Assembly (NCBI GenBank): GCA_018712075.1
Contig: DVHN01000196.1
Span: 1-49,941, forward strand
Direction of reading: 5' to 3'
DNA: 49,941 bases
DNA from: Candidatus Fimimorpha faecalis
GTDB lineage: Bacteria; Bacillota; Clostridia; Lachnospirales; Lachnospiraceae
Of this stretch, positions 42,230 through 49,941 are shown piece by piece. The notes beneath the pieces are model-generated. The model was not told where the DNA came from and made no database searches. It was given only the letters and a program-made list of their open reading frames with translations. The position numbers and the translations under genes are program-made. How positions within the stretch are numbered: the first letter of the stretch is position 1; each line of letters begins with the position of its first letter.

Positions 42230-42721
42230 CTATTCTTGTTCCAGTTCCATTCTTTCCAGTTCTTCGTTATCAATGAGATCACCCTCTACTTTATCTACAT
42301 AAATAATACCATCCAAATGATCGCATTCATGACAAATTGCTCTGGCTAACAATTCTTCTCCTTCTAAAATAAACTCTTTTCCATCCAAACCAGTGGCACG
42401 AACTTTCGCATAATTTGGACGTGTCACAATTCCACTTTTTCCTGGAACGCTTAAACATCCTTCATATCCGGTCTGTTCTCCGCTCGTCTCTAAAATTTCT
42501 GGATTAATCAATATATATGGATGTTCTCCATCTACGTCAATGACAACCATTCGTTTTAGTATACCAACCTGCGGTGCTGCCAGTCCAACTCCATTCGCTG
42601 CATACATCGTATCCAACATATCCCCTGCTAAAAGTCGAATTCTTGGACTAATGCTTTTTATTTCCTTACATTTCTTTCTTAGGCATTCATCGCCCATTGT
42701 TCTTAAATTTCTAATTCCCAT
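42230..42721 (-). CDS. def: Peptide deformylase
   Basis: Removes the formyl group from nascent N-terminal methionine. The three signature motifs are present: [18 protein letters not shown] and the zinc site HECDHLDGI. It starts at ATG 42721 (GGAGG five bases upstream) and is 163 residues, the usual length. The gene lies between priA and fmt in the conserved order. Confidence 0.96.
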   Translation of the reverse strand: MGIRNLRTMGDECLRKKCKEIKSISPRIRLLAGDMLDTMYAANGVGLAAPQVGILKRMVVIDVDGEHPYILINPEILETSGEQTGYEGCLSVPGKSGIVTRPNYAKVRATGLDGKEFILEGEELLARAICHECDHLDGIIYVDKVEGDLIDNEELERMELEQE

Positions 42722-42738
42722 AATATCCTCCAATTATT

Positions 42739-44946
42739 TTATTGATAGAAGTCAAACTGAATCCGAAGCCTGCCGTTTGGAAAACTTCGATGATAATGTT
42801 GTTCGATCCTATCTTTTGCTTCGATCAATACAGTTTCCTTTAACGATTTCAGATACAGTACTTTCCGATACGTATCTTTGATTTTTCCAATGAGAGCATT
42901 GGTAGGACCGATTACCTTTATTGTACCATTATATTCGTTTTGAATCAATGCCGCATAGCCATGAATTGTATTTTCTGCTTCTATTTCATTGTCAGAAGTA
43001 ATTAATAATTCCATCATATATCCCTTTGGCGGATATTGAAGCATTGTCCGATAAGTTATTTCTTGTTCATAAAACTGCTCATAATTCTGGTTTTTCGCAG
43101 CCAAAATGCTGTAATGGGTTGGACTATAGGTTTGAATAATGACATTTCCTGGTTTTTCTGCCCGTCCTGCCCGTCCTGCCGCCTGTGTTAATAGTTGAAA
43201 GGTTCGTTCCGCACTCCGATAATCTCCAGAATAAAGGGATAAATCGGCAGCTAACACCCCAACTAATGTTACATTTGGAAAATCATGCCCTTTTACAATC
43301 ATTTGCGTTCCAATTAAAATATCCGCTTCTCCATTGGAAAATTGTTCCAAAATTTCCTGATGTCCATTTTTTTTGGAAGTAGTATCCAAATCCATACGTA
43401 AAATTTTGGCATTTGGAAATTCCTGCGCCGTCAGTGCTTCTACTTTTTGCGTTCCAAGTCCAAACCCTGCAATATAGGGAGAACCACAAAACGGACATCT
43501 CTCGGGCATTGGAATGGAATATCCACAGTAATGGCAAACTAAACTTCCATCTCTATGAGAAGTCAACGATACATCACAATGCGGGCATCCAATGGACTTT
43601 CCACAAGAACGACAAGAAACAAATCCTGAATATCCCCTCCGATTTAAAAACAAGAGGATTTGTTCTTTTCTTTCCAAACGTTCTTCCATCATCTCTTTTA
43701 ATTGTCTGCTGAAAATTGAGCGGTTTCCCTGTTTTAATTCTTCCCTTAAATCGACAATTGATACGTCTGCCAACTGGCTTTTCTCTATTGCTCGTTTTCT
43801 CAACTGATAAAGACGATACTTGCCAGTTTTCGCTTTATAATAAGCTTCTACTGATGGAGTTGCAGACCCCATTACAACCATTCCATCACAAAGACGAGCT
43901 CGCTCAATTGCTGTTTCCCTGGCATGATACTTTGGAGAATATTCGCTTTTATAAGCTGCCTCATGTTCTTCATCGATTACAATCAATCCAAGTCTTGCAA
44001 ATGGAGTAAATAATGCAGAGCGAGGACCAATCATAACTTGAATTTCTCCGTTTCTTGCCCGTTCCATTTGATCAAATCGTTCTCCTGGAGAAAGCCTTGA
44101 ATTTAAAATGGAAATCTGATTGCCAAACCGTTGATAAAACCGCATAACGGTCTGATACGTGAGCGCAATTTCTGGAATCAGCACAATGACCTGACGATTT
44201 TGATTTAGTACATGTGCAATAATTTCCATATACACTTCCGTCTTTCCACTTCCAGTAATTCCGTGAATATAGGATGGCTTTCTTTCTCCCTGGTCAAATG
44301 CACGACAAATCGAAGACACGATTTGGCTTTGTTCTTCATTTAATTTTACTTTTTTCTGTTCCAATGAAATCGAATGAATCGGATTTCGATAAGCAGTTTC
44401 TGTCACAATGGAAAGAATTCCTTTTGCTTCCAATGGCTTTGCCACGACGGACGTAACATGAAGCCGTTCCAACGCCAAATCGGCTGGCAGAAATTCTGAC
44501 TCCAATAACGCTTCTAATAATCGAATGCGAGCCTTCCATTTTTTTCGTTTCGCCTCTTCTAAAGCAAGGATCGCCTCTTCTTTTTGTTTTAACACATAAT
44601 ATTTTTTCTCGATTGGCTTGACTGCCTTTTGCATTGGCAGCACTGTTTTCAATGCCTGAATCATCGTAGAGCCATAACAGCGTTTCATCCATGCTGCCAG
44701 TTGAATCATCTGCGTTTCCACTGTTTTTTGAAATGGATAAACTTCTAAAATTTCTTTTATTTTTGCAGGATCCCATTCTGCCTGATCGGTACATTCGATC
44801 ACATATCCTCTAATTTTTCTATTTCCTCTTCCAAATGGTACTAAAACCTGACTCCCTGCCTCCACATGCATGGAAGCGGGAATCAGGTATTGAAAAACTC
44901 GATCCAATTGTTCCTGTGTAATATCCACAATCACATTTGCATACAA
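42739..44946 (-). CDS. priA: Primosomal replication-restart helicase PriA
   Basis: A 735-residue 3'-5' helicase that reloads replisomes at stalled forks. Residues 1 to about 100 are the 3' DNA-binding domain. GITGSGKTEVYME (Walker A), VIDEEHEAAYK (DEEH box), GSATPSVE, and a zinc-binding region with eight Cys (SCRSCGKSIGCPHC and CHYCGY, then CPFCGSPY) are present, followed by the AQAAGRAGR motif region. The start is TTG 44946 with AAGGGGA seven bases upstream, and the in-frame product opens as the family does; no ATG alternative exists. It is two bases from the murF stop. Confidence 0.95.
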   Translation of the reverse strand: MYANVIVDITQEQLDRVFQYLIPASMHVEAGSQVLVPFGRGNRKIRGYVIECTDQAEWDPAKIKEILEVYPFQKTVETQMIQLAAWMKRCYGSTMIQALKTVLPMQKAVKPIEKKYYVLKQKEEAILALEEAKRKKWKARIRLLEALLESEFLPADLALERLHVTSVVAKPLEAKGILSIVTETAYRNPIHSISLEQKKVKLNEEQSQIVSSICRAFDQGERKPSYIHGITGSGKTEVYMEIIAHVLNQNRQVIVLIPEIALTYQTVMRFYQRFGNQISILNSRLSPGERFDQMERARNGEIQVMIGPRSALFTPFARLGLIVIDEEHEAAYKSEYSPKYHARETAIERARLCDGMVVMGSATPSVEAYYKAKTGKYRLYQLRKRAIEKSQLADVSIVDLREELKQGNRSIFSRQLKEMMEERLERKEQILLFLNRRGYSGFVSCRSCGKSIGCPHCDVSLTSHRDGSLVCHYCGYSIPMPERCPFCGSPYIAGFGLGTQKVEALTAQEFPNAKILRMDLDTTSKKNGHQEILEQFSNGEADILIGTQMIVKGHDFPNVTLVGVLAADLSLYSGDYRSAERTFQLLTQAAGRAGRAEKPGNVIIQTYSPTHYSILAAKNQNYEQFYEQEITYRTMLQYPPKGYMMELLITSDNEIEAENTIHGYAALIQNEYNGTIKVIGPTNALIGKIKDTYRKVLYLKSLKETVLIEAKDRIEQHYHRSFPNGRLRIQFDFYQ

Positions 44947-44948
44947 TA

Positions 44949-46325
44949 CTATTTCCCCTTTGACTGTAAATAAGTTGTAATTTCCTTTAGTTTCATTCCG
45001 TTGGATGCTTTTATATATACCACATCCCCCTTTTGTACATGATCGCCCAAATAGGCTGCGGCATCTTCTTTTTGTTCCATTACTAACACTTCACATGCTG
45101 CATTTGCTTCCTTCATTGCTTTCCCAATAAACGCTGCATTGGTTCCAACTAACAGCATCTGATCCAACGGCAGTTTTGCTGCAAATGCCCCAACTTCATA
45201 ATGATATTGCGGCGCATTTTCTCCCAATTCAAACATATCTCCCAGCACGGCAATTTTCCTTCCCGATGCAGAATAATTGGCAAGCACTTCCAGCCCTGCC
45301 TTCATCGACGCAGGACTTGCATTATACGTATCATCAATTACCGTATATCCATGAATCTCGTAACGCTGAAGACGATTCTGGAATCCAGTAAACGATTCCA
45401 ATGCTTTTGCTGCCACTTTGACATCTACACCGACTTGATCCGCTACTGCAAGTGCAGCCGTCGCATTCAATACATTGTGATGTCCAAGTACCGACAGAGT
45501 CACGCAAACCGTTTGATCTTTATGTACAAAATCAAACTGGTATTTGCCTGCCACTGTTCGGATATTTTCCGCACGATATTCACAATCTTTCCCTGTTCCG
45601 TAAAGTATATAAGGATATCCTGTCAAATCTTTATATTTCACAAGCAGTGGATCATCTCCGTTAATAAACAATAATCCTTTTCCATGAAATCCCTTTGTAA
45701 TCGTATATTTTTCTTTACAGATTTCATCCTGACTTCCAAAATATTCAATATGTGCCACTCCAATATTGGTCAGCACTGCCATATCCAAACTTGCCAGATC
45801 GGAAATCGTTCCAAGTTCTCCAGGTACATTCATTCCCAGCTCCAATACTGCAATGTCATCTTCATTTGTCATTTCAGAAAGTGTAATTGGAAGTCCAACG
45901 GAACTATTATAGTTTTTACTCGTTTTGAATACTTTTTTCTGTGCAGAAAGTGCGGTGGCAATCATTTCTCTTGTTGTCGTCTTTCCAACGCTTCCCGTCA
46001 CACCAACCGCAGGAATTTGGATTCTGCTTCGGCATAAACGTCCAATTTCATGCAATGCATCAATCGTATCCTCCACCCGTATCCAAGCTTTTTGTCCCGT
46101 CATCTGCTCATGCTCGCTTGTTAACGTTGCAGCACAACCAATTTCCAGCGCCTGAGAAATAAATCGATGCGCATCCACTTTTTCACCAATAATTGGAACA
46201 AAAATATCGTTTCCCTGGCTGCTTCTAGAGTCAATACTAATATGTTCAATAATCTGTGTTCCATCTCCGCACAGCAGCGTTCCATTTACTGCTTTTACAA
46301 TATCATTTACCGTAATATTTAACAT
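44949..46325 (-). CDS. murF: UDP-MurNAc-tripeptide D-alanyl-D-alanine ligase MurF
   Basis: Adds D-Ala-D-Ala to the UDP-MurNAc-tripeptide in cytoplasmic peptidoglycan synthesis. The N-terminal domain (residues 1-85) has DSRSSQGNDIFVPI; the ATPase has GVTGSVGKTTTREMI (P-loop), ELGMNVPGELG, and the C-terminal domain starts with DDTYNASPASMKAGL. Length 458 is usual. It follows murE after three bases and precedes priA. The pair carries the last two steps of the stem peptide up to the UDP-pentapeptide. Confidence 0.95.
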   Translation of the reverse strand: MLNITVNDIVKAVNGTLLCGDGTQIIEHISIDSRSSQGNDIFVPIIGEKVDAHRFISQALEIGCAATLTSEHEQMTGQKAWIRVEDTIDALHEIGRLCRSRIQIPAVGVTGSVGKTTTREMIATALSAQKKVFKTSKNYNSSVGLPITLSEMTNEDDIAVLELGMNVPGELGTISDLASLDMAVLTNIGVAHIEYFGSQDEICKEKYTITKGFHGKGLLFINGDDPLLVKYKDLTGYPYILYGTGKDCEYRAENIRTVAGKYQFDFVHKDQTVCVTLSVLGHHNVLNATAALAVADQVGVDVKVAAKALESFTGFQNRLQRYEIHGYTVIDDTYNASPASMKAGLEVLANYSASGRKIAVLGDMFELGENAPQYHYEVGAFAAKLPLDQMLLVGTNAAFIGKAMKEANAACEVLVMEQKEDAAAYLGDHVQKGDVVYIKASNGMKLKEITTYLQSKGK

Positions 46326-46328
46326 TTT

Positions 46329-47825
46329 TTATTGATTCCTTTCTGGCTCATTTGCTATTCGCTTTAGAATTTTCTGGACTATCTCATGTTCGGAAAAATG
46401 AATGCGATGTCCATTTTGCTCCATATAGTCTTCATGCCCTTTCCCAGCTAAAACAATCATATCACCTGGTAGGGCATATTTGATACTGTAATAGATTGCA
46501 TCCTCTCTGGACGGAATTACAATATATTCTCCGTTCGTCTGATGCATTCCTTCAATAATATCTTTTATAATTTCCATCAGAGGTTCCTCTCTGGAATTAT
46601 CTTCTGTCAAAATGGAAAAATCGGCATACTGACCACTGATTTTTCCCATTGCATAACGCCGATAACGGGAACGGTTTCCTCCACACCCAAACAAACATAC
46701 AATTCTTCCTGGCTCATAGCTGCGCAGCATTTTTAATAAACTCTCCAAGCTTACTGCGTTATGGGCATAATCAATCATCAAATGATAGTCCCCGTTTACT
46801 GGAATTAATTCCGTCCGCCCTTTTACACGAATATTGAAAAGAGCATCGCAAATCGCAGATGGACTACAGCCAAAATAAATGGCAGCTGCAATGGCAGCCA
46901 ATGCATTATAGGCATTAAATCGTCCAGGCATTCCAATTTCACAAGAAAACGAAACCCTTCCTTTTAAGTTACAAGAAAGTCCTAAAAAGCCATTTCTTTT
47001 TTCCTGTTTTATTGTATCAAAATAAAAATCTGCATTGGATTCCATTCCAAAATGAAGAAATGGAATGAAATGACCCTCTTCCATTTTTTCATGAAATGTT
47101 TCATCTTGATTTATAATTCCAACCTCACATTGACAGAATAGGCGGCTTTTCCAATATAAGTATTCTTCAAAGTTTCGATGTTCTCCTACTCCGATATGAT
47201 CGGTAGAAATATTCGTGAAAATTCCAGCTGCAAACTGAATTCCCCATACACGAGACAGTTTTAATCCCTGGGAAGAAACTTCCATTACGACATACTTACA
47301 GCCTTCTTCTGCCATTTGACGCAGCAGCCGATATACTTCATAAGAAGGAGGCGTTGTATGAAGCAGAGGAATTTTTTGGGAACCAATATAGCTTCCCATC
47401 GTTCCAATCATTCCAGTTTTTCTGCCATCCGCCTCCAAAATTGCTTTTATCATATGTGCAGTTGTAGTTTTTCCCTTTGTGCCTGTAATTCCAATTACCA
47501 TCATCTCTCGGTCTGGATGAGCAAAATAGTTTGCGGACATACAGGCAAGCGCTTTTTTGCTATCCTCTGTTAATACAATGGTCATATGGTTTAAATGGAT
47601 TTCTGTCAATTGAATCGGAAGATGTTCCATCACAATTGCAGAGACTCCCTTTTGTTCCGCTTCTCTCAAGAAACGGTGTCCATCGGTAATCGTACCAGAA
47701 ATACATACAAATGCACAATTTTCTACCGTTTTTCTTGAGTCGTATACAATATCACTAATTGGTATCTCATCATTTCCTTTTATCACCACGTAAGAAATGC
47801 CACAGAGCAATTCTTTAAGGGTCAT
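46329..47825 (-). CDS. murE: UDP-MurNAc-dipeptide ligase MurE, probably meso-diaminopimelate-adding
   Basis: Adds the third residue of the peptidoglycan stem. P-loop GITGTKGKTTTAHMI (about 112-126), NAYNALAAIAAAI, YAHNAVSLE, and GCGGNRSRYRRYAM. The specificity motif reads D409-N-S-R412 where DNPR marks the diaminopimelate-adding enzymes; the Arg is kept, so meso-DAP is the likely substrate. Start at ATG 47825 with GGAGG five bases upstream gives 498 residues; the longer frame begins with TTG upstream of the site. It is the first of the murE-murF-priA series. Confidence 0.93.
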   Translation of the reverse strand: MTLKELLCGISYVVIKGNDEIPISDIVYDSRKTVENCAFVCISGTITDGHRFLREAEQKGVSAIVMEHLPIQLTEIHLNHMTIVLTEDSKKALACMSANYFAHPDREMMVIGITGTKGKTTTAHMIKAILEADGRKTGMIGTMGSYIGSQKIPLLHTTPPSYEVYRLLRQMAEEGCKYVVMEVSSQGLKLSRVWGIQFAAGIFTNISTDHIGVGEHRNFEEYLYWKSRLFCQCEVGIINQDETFHEKMEEGHFIPFLHFGMESNADFYFDTIKQEKRNGFLGLSCNLKGRVSFSCEIGMPGRFNAYNALAAIAAAIYFGCSPSAICDALFNIRVKGRTELIPVNGDYHLMIDYAHNAVSLESLLKMLRSYEPGRIVCLFGCGGNRSRYRRYAMGKISGQYADFSILTEDNSREEPLMEIIKDIIEGMHQTNGEYIVIPSREDAIYYSIKYALPGDMIVLAGKGHEDYMEQNGHRIHFSEHEIVQKILKRIANEPERNQ

Positions 47826-47886
47826 AAAATCCTCCTGATTCGCCAATTCATTTTCTTACCCATCGGCTCAATAAACTGAAAAGAAA

Positions 47887-49557
47887 TTAAAACAGTCCGG
47901 TAATTACACCGTCTTCGGTTACATCAATATTAAATGCGGCTGGAGTTTTCGGCAATCCTGGCATCGTCATAATATTACCAGTAAGCACTACCACAAATCC
48001 TGCTCCTGCACTTACATAAACATCTCTGACATTTACTGTAAATCCAGTTGGGCGTCCTAGCTTCGTCTGATCATCTGACAAGGAATACTGATTTTTTGCC
48101 ATACAGATCGGTAAGTTTCCAAATCCCAGATCTTCCAAACGTTTCAATGCCCGAGAAGCCGCTGGAGCATAACTTACTCCGTCCGCACCATAGATTTCTT
48201 TTGCAATTGTTTCTATCTTCGTTTTCAGCGGCTGATCTAATTCATAAATTGGATGATAGTTACTTTCCTTCGTCTCCAATGTCTGGATTACTTTCTCTGC
48301 CAATTCCAGACCGCCTTCACCGCCTTTTTCCCATACTTTAGAAAGTGCAAATTCGCATCCACGCTCTTCACAGAAGTTTTTAATTAATTCATATTCTGCT
48401 TCTGTATCGGTTAAGAAGGAATTTAATGTTACTACAACTGGAACGCCAAACTTTTGAATATTTTCAATATGTTTCTCCAGATTTACGATTCCTTTTTTCA
48501 GTGCTTCGAGATTTTCGGTTCCAAGTTCATTTTTTGGAACTCCACCATTGTATTTCAATGCCTTTACAGTAGCAACTAATACAACTGCATCTGGTTTTAA
48601 TCCTGCCATCCGACACTTGATATCCATAAACTTCTCCGCTCCAAGATCGGCTCCAAACCCAGCTTCCGTAACCGCAATCTCTCCCAGTTTCAATGCAGTC
48701 TTTGTTGCACGTACACTATTACAGCCATGTGCGATATTGGCAAATGGTCCTCCATGTACCAATGCAGGGGTATGTTCCAACGTCTGTATCATATTTGGCT
48801 GTATTGCATCTTTTAGCAATGCTGCCATTGCTCCAACTGCTTTTAAATCCTTTGCAGTAACTGGTTCTCCATCCACATTATATGCAACAATAATTCGTCC
48901 TAATCGCTCTTTTAAATCTTTCATATCATTGCAAAGACAGAGAATTGCCATAATTTCAGAAGCAACCGTAATGACGAAATGGTCTTCCCTTACATAGCCA
49001 TCCGCTTTTGCACCGAGTCCAACAACCACATTACGCAAAACACGATCGTTCATATCCAGGCAGCGTTTCCAGGTGACCTGTCTTGTATCAATCCGAAGTT
49101 CATTGCCCTGTTGGATATGATTATCGAGCATTGCTGCTAATAAATTATTGGCTGAAGTGATGGCATGAAAATCTCCAGTAAAATGCAGGTTCAAGTCTTC
49201 CATAGGAACGACTTGAGCGTATCCGCCTCCTGCTGCTCCTCCTTTAATTCCAAAACATGGTCCAAGAGAAGGCTCACGAAGTGCCAGCCAGGTCTTTTTT
49301 CCCATCTGATTCAATGCCTGTGCCAGCCCAATGCTAATCGTCGTCTTTCCTTCTCCCGCTGGAGTTGGATTAATCGCAGTTACTAAAACAAGTTTTCCAT
49401 CTGGATTATTTTTTACTCTCTCCCAAACCTGATCGGAAATTTTAGCTTTATATTTTCCATAAAACTCCAGATCTTCTTCTGTCAGCCCAAATCTCTCTGC
49501 TACCTTACGAATATGCTCCATTTTGGCTTCTTGTGCAATTTGAATATCTGTTTTCAT
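47887..49557 (-). CDS. fhs: Formate-tetrahydrofolate ligase
   Basis: ATP-dependent synthesis of 10-formyltetrahydrofolate, used for purines, initiator tRNA and, in acetogens, the methyl branch of the Wood-Ljungdahl pathway. P-loop [21 protein letters not shown] (central part), [41 protein letters not shown] and the C-terminal [16 protein letters not shown]-type motif are conserved. Length 556 is standard. AGGAGG lies nine bases upstream. It is monocistronic, with no other C1 genes next to it, so acetogenesis cannot be inferred from this window. Confidence 0.96.
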   Translation of the reverse strand: MKTDIQIAQEAKMEHIRKVAERFGLTEEDLEFYGKYKAKISDQVWERVKNNPDGKLVLVTAINPTPAGEGKTTISIGLAQALNQMGKKTWLALREPSLGPCFGIKGGAAGGGYAQVVPMEDLNLHFTGDFHAITSANNLLAAMLDNHIQQGNELRIDTRQVTWKRCLDMNDRVLRNVVVGLGAKADGYVREDHFVITVASEIMAILCLCNDMKDLKERLGRIIVAYNVDGEPVTAKDLKAVGAMAALLKDAIQPNMIQTLEHTPALVHGGPFANIAHGCNSVRATKTALKLGEIAVTEAGFGADLGAEKFMDIKCRMAGLKPDAVVLVATVKALKYNGGVPKNELGTENLEALKKGIVNLEKHIENIQKFGVPVVVTLNSFLTDTEAEYELIKNFCEERGCEFALSKVWEKGGEGGLELAEKVIQTLETKESNYHPIYELDQPLKTKIETIAKEIYGADGVSYAPAASRALKRLEDLGFGNLPICMAKNQYSLSDDQTKLGRPTGFTVNVRDVYVSAGAGFVVVLTGNIMTMPGLPKTPAAFNIDVTEDGVITGLF

Positions 49558-49593
49558 CTTTTCTTACCTCCTAATTTCATAAATCCTTTTTCT

Positions 49594-49941
49594 TTATTGT
49601 TTTTTTTGAAGCATTTCTTCAAATTCCTGCATCGTCATTAAAATTTTACGAGGCTTGGTTCCTTCTTCTTTTCCAACTACCCCTGCCTGTGCCAATTGTT
49701 CTACAATCCTTGCTGCACGATTAAATCCTATTTTAAACATTCTCTGTAACATTCCAATCGACGCTCGATCTTTTTCGATCAAAAATCTGCCTGCTGCCTC
49801 AAAATATTCATCTCGTTCTGCGGATTTATCCACAGACGGTACCGCTTGATTGATTGTAATATCTAATCCCTTATCTTTTTCTGCGCCATCTACATCCGTC
49901 TGTTCCGATAAAAATTGTACTACTTTGGATACTTCTGCATC
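49594..49941 (-). CDS. DNA translocase FtsK/SpoIIIE, C-terminal fragment
   Basis: The open frame continues past the window edge. The visible 115 residues are the end of the motor (DAEVSKVVQFLSEQT), a variable linker and the gamma winged-helix domain (YFEAAGRFLIEKDRASIGML, FKIGFNRAARIVEQL, AGVVGKEEGTKPRKI). The gamma domain reads the KOPS/SRS polarity signals during chromosome segregation. N-terminal membrane and motor domains lie outside the window. Confidence 0.92.
   Translation of the reverse strand, partial: DAEVSKVVQFLSEQTDVDGAEKDKGLDITINQAVPSVDKSAERDEYFEAAGRFLIEKDRASIGMLQRMFKIGFNRAARIVEQLAQAGVVGKEEGTKPRKILMTMQEFEEMLQKKQ

Noticed and set aside
1-49941. CRISPR array, prophage or rRNA operon
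   Set aside because: No regularly spaced direct repeats, phage structural genes or rRNA signatures were seen in the window.

Overview
The window is chromosomal DNA from a low-GC, Gram-positive anaerobe of the class Clostridia, most likely Lachnospiraceae. This rests on the clostridial tmRNA, the priA-def-fmt-rsmB-rlmN-PP2C-PASTA kinase-rsgA-thiN gene order, formate-tetrahydrofolate ligase, a 2-hydroxyacyl-CoA-dehydratase-type double-cubane protein with its activase, DUF3343 and DUF5721 proteins, and strong AGGAGG ribosome binding sites. The genus cannot be fixed from the sequence alone. Nearly all genes lie on the minus strand; the plus-strand exceptions are the partial tRNA-Thr, aroF, nagB, the DUF5721 gene, htpG and a nuclease-less AAA-ATPase gene.

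Layout. 1-0.6 kb: 3' part of tRNA-Thr(CGT), then ssrA (tmRNA) with its own promoter and terminator. 0.6-2.4 kb: a compact three-gene accessory cassette next to ssrA, encoding a GHKL ATPase, a small STAS-like DUF4325 protein and a PIN-domain nuclease; this is the best candidate for an undescribed system. 2.8-5.9 kb: LysR regulator, double-cubane reductase-like protein, its ATPase activator and DUF3343. 6.6-12.5 kb: metallophosphoesterase, scpA, scpB, larB, larC, larE and a NUDIX hydrolase in one tight run, joining chromosome condensation genes to nickel-pincer cofactor synthesis; no larA is present. 12.6-16.5 kb: a DacF-like carboxypeptidase, topB and a 59-residue membrane protein. 16.6-19.9 kb: aroF, nagB (with an elaborate 5' region) and degV. 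19.9-25.9 kb: M18 aminopeptidase, AAA-ATPase/PD-(D/E)XK protein, DUF5721 and htpG under a perfect CIRCE operator. 25.9-29.9 kb: an AT-rich, apparently remodelled island with a 52-residue peptide gene, a 5'-truncated repeat surface protein, a nuclease-less AAA-ATPase and long palindromes.

30-50 kb is a housekeeping run read right to left: ftsK (partial), fhs, murE, murF, priA, def, fmt, a zinc metallopeptidase, rsmB, rlmN, PP2C phosphatase, PASTA kinase, rsgA, thiN, pyridoxamine kinase, a parvulin-like lipoprotein and a GH-like lipoprotein. It couples cell wall precursor synthesis, replication restart, N-terminal formyl-methionine processing, ribosome and RNA modification, and cell-wall-sensing phosphorylation. 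The rpe gene often found between rsgA and thiN is missing. Many adjacent genes overlap by 1-8 bases or are separated by less than 30 bases, so translational coupling is probably widespread.
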